DNA from: Bacillota bacterium
GTDB lineage: Bacteria; Bacillota; Dethiobacteria; Dethiobacterales; Dethiobacteraceae
Direction of reading: 5' to 3'
DNA: 10,822 bases
NCBI GenBank assembly: GCA_012800215.1
Contig: JAAZJT010000135.1
Span: 1 to 10,822, forward strand
Shown: piece after piece, positions 1-6,279 of the stretch
How the letters are laid out: each line of letters begins with the position of its first letter
Position numbering within the stretch: position 1 is the stretch's first letter
Notes under the pieces: model-generated
What the model saw: the letters and a program-made list of their open reading frames with translations, nothing else
Told to the model about the DNA's origin: nothing
The model's database searches: none
Program-made: the position numbers and the translations under genes

Positions 1-185
1 CACATTCACCTCTTTCCGTTGCAGTGACATTAAGCGCAAGTTATTTTTTTCACAATTTAATTGCTATATTCTTTATTTTTACTCATTTTCCTGCTACTTT
101 GGGAAATATTATTTTTACAACCACCCGGTAAAATTGTCAATGATTTGTCTTTTGTGTACATTTTGTGTTAAAATGAGAAGGTTTT
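1..185. other. AT-rich intergenic region upstream of the cytochrome gene
   Basis: No coding region is visible here. The right part (about 134-174) carries the candidate promoter and short direct repeats of the cytochrome gene. At the left edge the minus strand reads GAGGTGA just before an ATG (positions 5-3) and a GTG (3-1). A divergent gene may therefore begin at the window border, but too little of it is present to judge. The rest is T-rich sequence with no convincing hairpin or RNA. Confidence 0.6.
134..174 (+). promoter_or_regulatory. Candidate sigma-A promoter(s) of the tetraheme cytochrome gene
   Basis: Two overlapping pairs fit. TTGTCA (134-139) and TACATT (157-162) are separated by 17 bases. 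TTGTCT (145-150) and TAAAAT (169-174) are separated by 18. Neither is perfect, and which one is used cannot be decided from sequence. The direct repeats TTTGTGT at 151-157 and 162-168 lie inside the core promoter. Confidence 0.35.
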
Positions 186-248
186 TTGAAACTAAGGGCA
201 GAATATAAAAGTGAACTATTTATCAAATCATATACTACAGGAGGGCCT

Positions 249-626
249 ATGAATAAAAAGATTTTTTTACTACTTACAATAGTTGTAATGGCTGCCTTTG
301 CTTGGTATGTTAAGACTACAGTACTTGTACCACCGCAATCGGTAGCCGGTCCTAGACTTGTCAGTCATCGCGCTAATCAATACGATGAAAGTTGCACCAC
401 ATGCCATGCAAAAGTTGCGGACTGGCATAAGGAAAATTTCGGAGTATTTTCAGATGATAATTGTATGGATTGTCATGGTGGCGCACCCAACACACCTCAT
501 CCAACTGATGGCACCTATAGCGAATGTTTAACTTGCCATGAAGCAATAGTAGCCACACATGATGAAATGTTTCCTTACGAAAATACAACCTATGATGATT
601 GTCTAGGCTGTCATATAGCAGAATAA
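249..626 (+). CDS. Small membrane-anchored tetraheme c-type cytochrome
   Basis: The predicted product is a 125-residue multiheme electron-transfer protein on the outer face of the cytoplasmic membrane. Residues 1-21 form a basic start plus a hydrophobic stretch, either an uncleaved anchor or a signal peptide. Four CxxCH haem-attachment motifs follow, at residues 49-53 (CTTCH), 72-76 (CMDCH), 93-97 (CLTCH) and 118-122 (CLGCH). The only other histidines are H40, H60, H84 and H104, exactly enough to serve as four distal axial ligands. The start is the ATG at 249, preceded by GGAGGG at 240-245. The frame extends upstream to a TTG at 186, but that lacks a ribosome-binding site and would bury the signal sequence. 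The fold could be NapC/NirT-like or cytochrome c3-like; the protein is shorter than usual NapC/NrfH proteins. It is monocistronic, so its redox partner is not indicated by its neighbours. Confidence 0.85.
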   Translation: MNKKIFLLLTIVVMAAFAWYVKTTVLVPPQSVAGPRLVSHRANQYDESCTTCHAKVADWHKENFGVFSDDNCMDCHGGAPNTPHPTDGTYSECLTCHEAIVATHDEMFPYENTTYDDCLGCHIAE

Positions 627-632
627 TAGTTT

Positions 633-661
633 AAAAAATCGGCACAATGTGCCGATTTTTT
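633..661 (+). terminator. Rho-independent terminator after the cytochrome gene
   Basis: A perfect 13-bp stem (633-645 with 649-661) closes a 3-base loop. The stem ends in a run of T on the plus strand and is flanked by A on the left, so it could also work on the minus strand. It begins 6 bases after the cytochrome stop codon and separates that gene from the downstream protease. Confidence 0.9.
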
Positions 662-757
662 GTTAGTCGTATTTTTTACATAATAAGTGTCTAAGACTGG
701 CGCAGAAACCGCTCCCGCTTCATATGCTAATGTAACAAAAAAAGTTGGAGTGGTATT

Positions 758-2056
758 ATGATTTTTCAAGAAGTACACTGGATACGTGAGCACAGCAATA
801 AAATTGCACCCTTGCTGCGGAAACAGCTGTTATCACTATATCGACCCGCCCGCTATACACCTTGCTTTGTAAATAAATTTTACAGTTCAGTAATACAAAA
901 ATGGCGCAAAATCCCGGTTATAGTACAACTAGATAAAAGTGCCTTCAGCAAACAATGTGTTAACGCCATTAGTCAGGAAACCGGCTGTCCGATTCAGAAG
1001 GATCTTTCTTTATTAAATGCTTTTGCCACCAAAGTAAATATTAATACTCTAAAAGCTCTGCTGGAAAACAAAGATGTTGTTCGTGTTTGGTACGATGAAG
1101 ATTTGCGTGCCATTCTGGATATTGCTTCCCCAACTGTAGAGTCCAGCACAGCGTGGGAATATGGTGTAACTGGTAAAGATGTGACTCTAGCCATTATTGA
1201 TACCGGCGTCTATAACCATCCTGATTTAAACGGCCGTATAGTTGGCTTTAAAGATTTTGTAAATAACAAAACACAGCCCTATGATGATAATGGTCATGGT
1301 ACACATGTGGCAGGTTGTGCGGCCGCCAGTGGACAGCAATCCGGCGGCAAATATAAAGCACCTGCGCCACAAGCCAATATTGTCGGGGTAAAAGTGCTTA
1401 ACAAATCTGGTTCAGGCTCCCTGAGTACTGTGATTCAAGGTATCCAATGGTGTGTTGAAAACCAGGCAAAATATAAAATAAGAATCATCAACTTATCCCT
1501 TGGCAGTGAATCATACCAATCTGCTTATGATGATCCTGTCTGTTTTGCAGTGGAGAAAGCCTGGGATGCTGGCCTAATAGTCTGTGCAGCCGCCGGGAAT
1601 AACGGTCCCGACTCACGAACCATTAACTCGCCTGGCAATTCTCCTAAAATTATTACTGTCGGCGCCATTGATGATCGTAACACCAGTCAAACTAGCGATG
1701 ATCTACTAGCCGGCTTTTCCAGCCGCGGTCCCACATCTGATAACCTGGTAAAACCCGATGTGGTAGCACCAGGAGTTAATATTGTTGCTTTACGCTCACC
1801 AGGTTCCTTTCTTGATAAACAAAATAAGAGTGCCCGCACCGCAGGAGAATATTTATCGCTCTCCGGCACATCCATGGCCACGCCCATTTGTGCAGGCGTA
1901 ATTGCTCAACTACTGGAAGTAGAACCAATGCTAACCCCAGATAGCGTTAAAAGTATATTGAAAAATACTGCACTGCAGCTCCCAGACTATAGTGAAAATG
2001 AACAGGGAGCGGGCATAATCAATGTTGAATTAGCAATACAAAAACTCAAGCAATAA
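758..2056 (+). CDS. AprX-like intracellular subtilisin-family (S8) serine protease
   Basis: A 432-residue subtilase with the full catalytic set: Asp148 in AIIDTG, His180 in DDNGHGTHVAG, oxyanion Asn281 in AAAGNNGP and Ser372 in SGTSMATP. Residues about 52-120 (from PVIVQL to VVRVWYDEDL) resemble an inhibitor I9-type propeptide, so the enzyme is probably made as a self-processing zymogen. No signal peptide is visible: the first 50 residues are mixed charged and basic. With its length, close to that of Bacillus AprX, this points to a cytoplasmic protease, though non-classical export cannot be excluded. The ATG at 758 follows GGAG (747-750) with a 7-base spacer. The gene stands alone between two terminators. 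The aprX symbol would fit by similarity but orthology is not proven. Confidence 0.92.
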   Translation: MIFQEVHWIREHSNKIAPLLRKQLLSLYRPARYTPCFVNKFYSSVIQKWRKIPVIVQLDKSAFSKQCVNAISQETGCPIQKDLSLLNAFATKVNINTLKALLENKDVVRVWYDEDLRAILDIASPTVESSTAWEYGVTGKDVTLAIIDTGVYNHPDLNGRIVGFKDFVNNKTQPYDDNGHGTHVAGCAAASGQQSGGKYKAPAPQANIVGVKVLNKSGSGSLSTVIQGIQWCVENQAKYKIRIINLSLGSESYQSAYDDPVCFAVEKAWDAGLIVCAAAGNNGPDSRTINSPGNSPKIITVGAIDDRNTSQTSDDLLAGFSSRGPTSDNLVKPDVVAPGVNIVALRSPGSFLDKQNKSARTAGEYLSLSGTSMATPICAGVIAQLLEVEPMLTPDSVKSILKNTALQLPDYSENEQGAGIINVELAIQKLKQ

Positions 2057-2071
2057 TAAACTTGTTAATGG

Positions 2072-2107
2072 CAATAGCACACATTAGTGTGTTATTGTTT
2101 ATTTTTT
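2072..2107 (+). terminator. Rho-independent terminator after the S8 protease gene
   Basis: An 11-bp stem with one G-U pair (2072-2082 with 2087-2097) and a 4-base loop is followed by a T-rich tail on the plus strand. It lies between two convergent genes, and the tail overlaps the end of the ferritin-like gene. On the minus strand no U tract follows the hairpin, so it would be weak in that direction. Confidence 0.8.
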
Positions 2108-2551
2108 ATCGGCTTTTAATTCTGCGACCTTATTCGCAAACCAAGCGGTATGTAAATCTTCATCAATAAGGTTATCCCATAGTATGTTGAACAATTCTTC
2201 ATCTTGACCTACACGTAGCAGAAAATCCTTATAATCTTTCATTGCCTTCTCTTCCAGTTTAATATTTGCCTCTAAAAGCGCTATTAAACCTGCCTTGCCT
2301 GTAAGATGCCCGGCAGTGATACCAGTCAGTGGTGCAATTTTTTCACCAAGCATACTGGGCGTGCCGCCCAAATCTCTAATTTTGCGCGCTATATTTTCTA
2401 CATGTCCCTGTTCTACTTCAGCCACGCGCTGCAGCGCTTTTTTTATATATATATCATCAACTTGTTCGCTCTGTGCAGTATATAATTGCACCTGATTATT
2501 CTCAAGAAAATAAAACCAGTTGAGTTTATTAATTATATCTTTTCTTTCCAT
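2099..2551 (-). CDS. Ferritin-like diiron-domain protein
   Basis: A 150-residue, almost wholly helical protein of the ferritin-like superfamily. The expected four-helix diiron ligand pattern is visible: Glu17 in the first helix, E47-x-x-H50 in the second, Glu94 or Glu100 in the third, and E131-x-x-H134 in the fourth. This pattern is shared by rubrerythrin-like, bacterioferritin-like and Coq7-type proteins. The protein lacks the rubredoxin-like cysteine domain of full rubrerythrin, and in fact has no cysteine at all. Likely roles are iron handling or peroxide or oxygen defence, but the substrate is not determined by sequence. The ATG at 2551 follows AGGA (2561-2564) at 9 bases. It is transcribed away from speD and ends head-to-head with the protease gene, so it forms its own unit. 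Confidence 0.82.
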   Translation of the reverse strand: MERKDIINKLNWFYFLENNQVQLYTAQSEQVDDIYIKKALQRVAEVEQGHVENIARKIRDLGGTPSMLGEKIAPLTGITAGHLTGKAGLIALLEANIKLEEKAMKDYKDFLLRVGQDEELFNILWDNLIDEDLHTAWFANKVAELKADKK

Positions 2552-2791
2552 GTTCTCACATCCTGTTATGATGTTTCGTTAGTTCTATTTCCTAAAATAT
2601 ACTTTTACTATTTCCACAAAAGATTTTTTTATCACATTATTGTTGCTTCCCATCTTTAAGCTCTAACAGCTTTTTTCGAAAATCACTGCAGAATATTGTG
2701 GCAGTAGTTGATTAGGGTTATAATATGTATTATGAGAAATACTACACAAAAGGTCTTTTTAAATAGGTAAAAAAGTATAGGGATGTGAAAG
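2552..2791. other. Divergent intergenic region between the ferritin-like gene and speD
   Basis: About 240 bases without a gene. The right half holds the candidate speD promoter and an overlapping palindrome. A weak 5-bp hairpin followed by T (2658-2676) is present but is not convincing as a terminator. No clear -35/-10 pair was found for the minus-strand gene, although its promoter must lie here. Confidence 0.6.
2696..2724 (+). promoter_or_regulatory. Candidate sigma-A promoter of speD
   Basis: A consensus -10 TATAAT (2719-2724) is preceded by a poor -35 TTGTGG (2696-2701) with an ideal 17-base spacer. The weak -35 suggests either modest expression or activator help. The perfect inverted repeat ATAATA-TG-TATTAT (2720-2733) overlaps the -10 and would suit a repressor site. 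Confidence 0.45.
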
Positions 2792-3598
2792 ATGGAAATT
2801 AAATCATTTAAAAAACTGAAACTTTATGGATTTAATAACTTAACAAAGTCACTAAGCTTTAATCTGTACGATATCTGTTATGCCAAAACCCCTGAGGATC
2901 GTCGCAGATATATTGAATATATTGATGAGCAGTATAATGCAGAACGCCTTACCTCTATTCTTACAAATGTTTCAGAGATTATTGGCGCAACTATCTTAAA
3001 TATTGCCAAGCAAGATTATGACCCACAAGGAGCTAGCGTTACCATTTTGATTGCTGAAGGTCATGAGTATACGGAGCAATCAGAACATGAATCACCAGGC
3101 CCCCTTCCAGGGTCGATAGTGGGCCATTTAGATAAAAGCCACATTACTGTTCACACTTATCCTGAAAGTCATCCTGATGACGGTATAAGTACTTTCCGTG
3201 CAGATATTGATGTGTCTACCTGTGGTCATATTTCTCCATTAAAAGCTTTAAATTATTTAATCCATAGTTTCGAATCCGATATTATTACTATTGATTATCG
3301 GGTACGCGGTTTTACACGGGATGTCAATGGCAAAAAATATTTTATAGATCATAAAATTAATTCCATCCAAAATTATATACCCGGCAGTACTAAAGAAAAA
3401 TATCAGGCCATTGATGTTAATGTTTATCAGGAAAATATTTTCCACACAAAAATGATACTCAAAGAATTTGATTTAGATAATTACTTATTTGGCATCTCCA
3501 AAAAGGATCTCTCCCCTGGGCAAAGGCGGAGAATAAAACAACGCCTGAAAAAGGAAATGCTGGAAATCTTTTATGGGCGTAATATAACTAGAGTATAA
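2792..3598 (+). CDS. speD: S-adenosylmethionine decarboxylase proenzyme, E. coli type
   Basis: The product removes the carboxyl group of S-adenosylmethionine to make the aminopropyl donor for spermidine synthesis. The 268-residue sequence closely matches the long E. coli class (264 residues), not the roughly 120-residue class common in Firmicutes and archaea. Conserved blocks such as KLKLYGFNNLTKSLSF and FRADIDVSTCGHISPLKALN are recognisable. Self-cleavage is expected at Lys115-Ser116 in HLDKSH, turning Ser116 into the pyruvoyl cofactor and giving a 115-residue beta and a 153-residue alpha chain. Cys144 in STCG matches the catalytic cysteine. The ATG at 2792 has AGGGA (2779-2783) 8 bases upstream. 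No speE neighbour is present; the gene is monocistronic, ending in a bidirectional terminator. Confidence 0.96.
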   Translation: MEIKSFKKLKLYGFNNLTKSLSFNLYDICYAKTPEDRRRYIEYIDEQYNAERLTSILTNVSEIIGATILNIAKQDYDPQGASVTILIAEGHEYTEQSEHESPGPLPGSIVGHLDKSHITVHTYPESHPDDGISTFRADIDVSTCGHISPLKALNYLIHSFESDIITIDYRVRGFTRDVNGKKYFIDHKINSIQNYIPGSTKEKYQAIDVNVYQENIFHTKMILKEFDLDNYLFGISKKDLSPGQRRRIKQRLKKEMLEIFYGRNITRV

Positions 3599-3621
3599 AA
3601 AGGCGAATAAACCGCCTTTTT
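3597..3621. terminator. Bidirectional terminator between speD and the unknown gene
   Basis: The arms AAAAAGGCG (3597-3605) and CGCCTTTTT (3613-3621) form a 9-bp stem around a 7-base loop. A-rich and T-rich flanks give a U tract in both directions. It overlaps the speD stop codon and lies 9 bases beyond the end of the convergent minus-strand gene, so it probably serves both. Confidence 0.85.
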
Positions 3622-3629
3622 ACTTTTAT

Positions 3630-4271
3630 TTAATTTGTCTGTTCACGTACTTCAACCTTTATTTCATATTGACTGGAAGCATCAAGTACCCTTGCCAATC
3701 TGGCCAAACGATTAGCAAGAAGATGTCCGTTAAAACAGCCGTTAAAAACTATATAAAATGAAGTATTTTCTTTTTTATCTTCTATAACCTCTGCTGAAAC
3801 TTCCGGAACTATTTCTGCAGCTACTTCTTCTTTTGCATCTACTTTTTCTTCAGTTTCTTTTTTCTTTCTTCTGCCCCGCGGTTTGGTTTCAATACCCAGG
3901 GATTTTAATACCTCACTGTAAAATTTTTTTCTAGAAATCTTCATGTCACGGATAATATTATTGGTGCCAATTTCCTCTCGCCATTTTGTCATAAGTACAA
4001 CTTGTTTCTCTATGGGCAGTTCCTTAAATTCCTCATAGGGCAGCACTTTGTCTTCATACATGTTATAAACTTTCACCTCACTATTTTTCATATACTCCTT
4101 TTTTGCTTTGCCACTTAAAAAGTCTACAGGAGTCATTACAGCACCCTTACGACCTGTGCGCGAGGCTCTGCCGCGCACACCACTTAAATTTTTTTTGCTC
4201 GTGGAAGCATTAAAAATAAGTTCTGCTTCAGTTGGCTTTAATTCTTCAGGTAGGTATATATCCTTGCTCAT
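3630..4271 (-). CDS. Unrecognised basic protein with possible helix-turn-helix and AT-hook-like stretch
   Basis: I do not recognise a named family. The 213 residues divide into visible parts. An N-terminal segment has a basic, glycine- and arginine-rich patch (about 28-43). A helical block at about 77-128 resembles a helix-turn-helix, with the recognition helix perhaps SRKKFYSEVLKSLGI. The stretch KPRGRRKKK (130-138) resembles an AT-hook. An acidic, alanine- and valine-rich linker follows (about 139-168). A compact C-terminal module (about 169-210, TSFYIVFNGCFNGHLLANRL onward) is predicted as strand-helix-strand and might mediate dimerisation. No signal peptide or membrane segment is seen. 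The ATG at 4271 is preceded by AGGTGAG (4281-4275). It is probably a cytoplasmic nucleic-acid-binding protein or regulator, by inference only. Terminators isolate it on both sides. Confidence 0.75.
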   Translation of the reverse strand: MSKDIYLPEELKPTEAELIFNASTSKKNLSGVRGRASRTGRKGAVMTPVDFLSGKAKKEYMKNSEVKVYNMYEDKVLPYEEFKELPIEKQVVLMTKWREEIGTNNIIRDMKISRKKFYSEVLKSLGIETKPRGRRKKKETEEKVDAKEEVAAEIVPEVSAEVIEDKKENTSFYIVFNGCFNGHLLANRLARLARVLDASSQYEIKVEVREQTN

Positions 4272-4398
4272 TCTCTCACCTATTCTTTAATATTAAATTA
4301 TTATGATCAAAACCAATACATTTATTCTCGTTGATGGAGACTAGAAACAAACATTTAACCACATATTTAGTTTTTATTTATAGGAGAAAAGTTGGCAT

Positions 4399-4424
4399 AA
4401 AAAAGAGGCACAAAAGTACCTCTT
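4399..4424 (-). terminator. Rho-independent terminator after the glucan phosphorylase gene
   Basis: On the minus strand, arms 4424-4416 and 4411-4403 form a 9-bp stem with one G-U pair around a TTTT loop, followed by six T. It lies 6 bases beyond the phosphorylase stop and prevents read-through into the unknown gene downstream. Confidence 0.85.
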
Positions 4425-4429
4425 AATAG

Positions 4430-6127
4430 TTAGGTAATATATGGATGTTGTTCACCGCGGGAGCGCATAGGAACCATCCACGGTGCCGTCACAGCATCCT
4501 GCTTATCAGAAATTCTTCTGTACATTAATTCATAGTATTCACGGATCATCCTGGTAGCCGAAAACTTAAAATGCGACATATCAATACTAGCACGCATCAT
4601 ATCCTGCCAACGTTCCGGCTGCTCATAATAAGTTGGTATTACTTCATCAAACAGTACTCTGTAGAGAGCTTGTAAATCTTCTTGATTCTGTTGGTGCGGG
4701 TCAATATGGCGGTGATGAGTATCAAGCAGCCATCCGGAAATTCCATGCTGAGGCCCCTCCCCAACCCAACCATCGACGACACTCAAGTTTAGCACACCAT
4801 TCATAGCAGCCTTCATGCCAGAAGTGCCTGAAGCCTCCAGGGGACGCATGGGATTATTAAGCCACACATCGCAACCCTGAATTAACAATTGAGCAATTTC
4901 CATATTGTAATTCTCTAAAAAAACAACTGCATCTTTATATTTGCGATCCATTCTTACTAAATCCTGTATGATTCGTTTTCCCTCATCGTCATTAGGATGG
5001 GCTTTGCCTGAAAAAATGAGCTGTAATTTACCTTCCTTTAATAAAGGATCAATTGCCTCCGTATTGCGGAAAATCAGGTCAGAGCGCTTATAGCCCGCTG
5101 CTCTGCGGGCAAACCCGACAATTAAAGCATTGACATTAAGCCTGGCATCAGTATGTTTTTGGGCATAATCAACTAATTTTGCTTTAAGCTGTAAGTGTGG
5201 TTTCCATAAATTGCTTCCTGCTCGAAAAGCATGATGTATCTCCCTAGCCTGCCAGGTAGGTACATGGACACCATTGGTAATAGAAATAATGGGGCCGGTG
5301 TCTGATACATGGCGCCACATCGAGCGGGCAGTGTGACCATGTAAATTAGAAACGGCATTAGCTACCGCACAAAGGCGTAAAGCTGCCTCCGTCATATTAA
5401 AGGGGTTTCCGCCTAATCGTGCCATTTGCTCATATGATAATCCATTATAGGCACCCATATGTTGTAGTTCACCATGGTCATGCTTCTCATTCCCTGCTTC
5501 CACCGGAGTATGTGTAGTAAAAACAACTTGCCGGCGTGTTGCCTGTAAAGCATCCTCAAAGGACATCCCATTTGCTATTTTTTCACGGATAAGTTCAATG
5601 CCCGCCAGGACAGCATGTCCTTCATTAAAGTGATACACATCAACATCAATATTTAAAGCACGCAGTAAGCGCACACCGCCAATACCCAACAGTATTTCCT
5701 GGGCAATGCGTTCGTGTGTTCCACCGCCATAAAGCTTATCGGTAATCCAGCCATGTTCACTGCCGGGAAAATTAGTATCTAAGAGATAAAGGGGAGCATT
5801 GCCGTATTGATCAACCAGGCGAACCCTGGCAGTAACTTCTTTTCCTTCCACTTCTACTTTGACTGTAATACCTGTATCTTTAACAAAATCATAATCAAAG
5901 TTTGGATAATTATCATATGGCCAACCATCTTCACCAATAAACTGCTCTGTATAGTCTTGACGCCATAAAATGCCTATTCCTACCACAGGCAAATTTAAAT
6001 CCGCGGCTGCTTTCAAGAAATCCCCGGCCAGAATACCCAAACCACCTGCATAGATGGGCAATTTTACGTCAAGACCATATTCCATACAGAAGTAAGCGAC
6101 TTTTGGTAGTTTAGTCTTCTCTAACAT
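4430..6127 (-). CDS. glgP: Alpha-glucan (glycogen) phosphorylase, short form
   Basis: A GT35-family enzyme that splits alpha-1,4-glucan with phosphate to release glucose 1-phosphate, so it mobilises stored glycogen in the cytoplasm. At 565 residues it belongs to the short bacterial group, well below the roughly 800 residues of the E. coli and animal enzymes. The start VAYFCMEYGLD...LPIYAGGLGILAGD (10-36) is typical. HFNEGH (166-171), TNGVHVPTW (284-292) and GFARRAAGYKR (338-348) are conserved blocks. The pyridoxal-phosphate lysine is Lys439 in EASGTSGMKAAMNG. The ATG at 6127 agrees with homologue starts, but its own Shine-Dalgarno is weak; the good one serves a six-codon ORF ending one base before it. 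No other glycogen genes are adjacent. The protein looks intact. Confidence 0.95.
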   Translation of the reverse strand: MLEKTKLPKVAYFCMEYGLDVKLPIYAGGLGILAGDFLKAAADLNLPVVGIGILWRQDYTEQFIGEDGWPYDNYPNFDYDFVKDTGITVKVEVEGKEVTARVRLVDQYGNAPLYLLDTNFPGSEHGWITDKLYGGGTHERIAQEILLGIGGVRLLRALNIDVDVYHFNEGHAVLAGIELIREKIANGMSFEDALQATRRQVVFTTHTPVEAGNEKHDHGELQHMGAYNGLSYEQMARLGGNPFNMTEAALRLCAVANAVSNLHGHTARSMWRHVSDTGPIISITNGVHVPTWQAREIHHAFRAGSNLWKPHLQLKAKLVDYAQKHTDARLNVNALIVGFARRAAGYKRSDLIFRNTEAIDPLLKEGKLQLIFSGKAHPNDDEGKRIIQDLVRMDRKYKDAVVFLENYNMEIAQLLIQGCDVWLNNPMRPLEASGTSGMKAAMNGVLNLSVVDGWVGEGPQHGISGWLLDTHHRHIDPHQQNQEDLQALYRVLFDEVIPTYYEQPERWQDMMRASIDMSHFKFSATRMIREYYELMYRRISDKQDAVTAPWMVPMRSRGEQHPYIT

Positions 6128-6128
6128 T

Positions 6129-6160
6129 TCATCCGGCTATACCGGTCATCACCATCCTTT
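6129..6160 (-). promoter_or_regulatory. Six-codon leader ORF with strong Shine-Dalgarno before glgP
   Basis: On the minus strand AAAGGATGGTG (6160-6150) leads directly into an ATG at 6149. This opens a six-codon frame (Met-Thr-Gly-Ile-Ala-Gly) with its TGA at 6131-6129, one base before the glgP ATG. The AGGA is 5 bases from this ATG but 27 from the glgP start, which has only GGA four bases upstream. Two CCGG blocks (6145-6142 and 6136-6133) could pair as a small hairpin within the leader. Translational coupling is the simplest reading. A one-base indel separating a longer glgP start is the alternative. Confidence 0.4.
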
Positions 6161-6180
6161 TTTTAACCTTCTAGTTTATT

Positions 6181-6208
6181 TTGCACCAAGTAAATGAAAG
6201 AATATACT
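6181..6208 (+). promoter_or_regulatory. Candidate promoter of the DUF456 gene
   Basis: A good -10 TATACT (6203-6208) is preceded by TTGCAC (6181-6186) with a 16-base spacer. The -35 keeps only the TTG. It lies about 70 bases before the start codon, in a region that must also hold the divergent glgP promoter. Confidence 0.35.
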
Positions 6209-6279
6209 CTTAACGCAAACATTAGCTATTTAGCAGAATATAACAAAATATATATTAAGAAAAAGCAAAGGAGTTTAAA

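Noticed and set aside
1..35. Possible divergent minus-strand gene start at the left edge
   Set aside because: GAGGTGA lies close to ATG/GTG at positions 5-1, but no codons remain in the window to test it, so no CDS is called.
186..248. Upstream TTG extension of the cytochrome reading frame
   Set aside because: No ribosome-binding site precedes the TTG, while GGAGGG stands just before the ATG at 249 and the hydrophobic anchor begins there.
2658..2676. AAGCT/AGCTT hairpin followed by T in the divergent intergenic region
   Set aside because: The stem is only 5 bp and no upstream transcript on the plus strand needs terminating there.
2783..2788. ATG-TGA start-stop pair directly before speD
   Set aside because: The Shine-Dalgarno touches the ATG with no spacer, so initiation there is implausible; it is placed correctly for the speD ATG instead.
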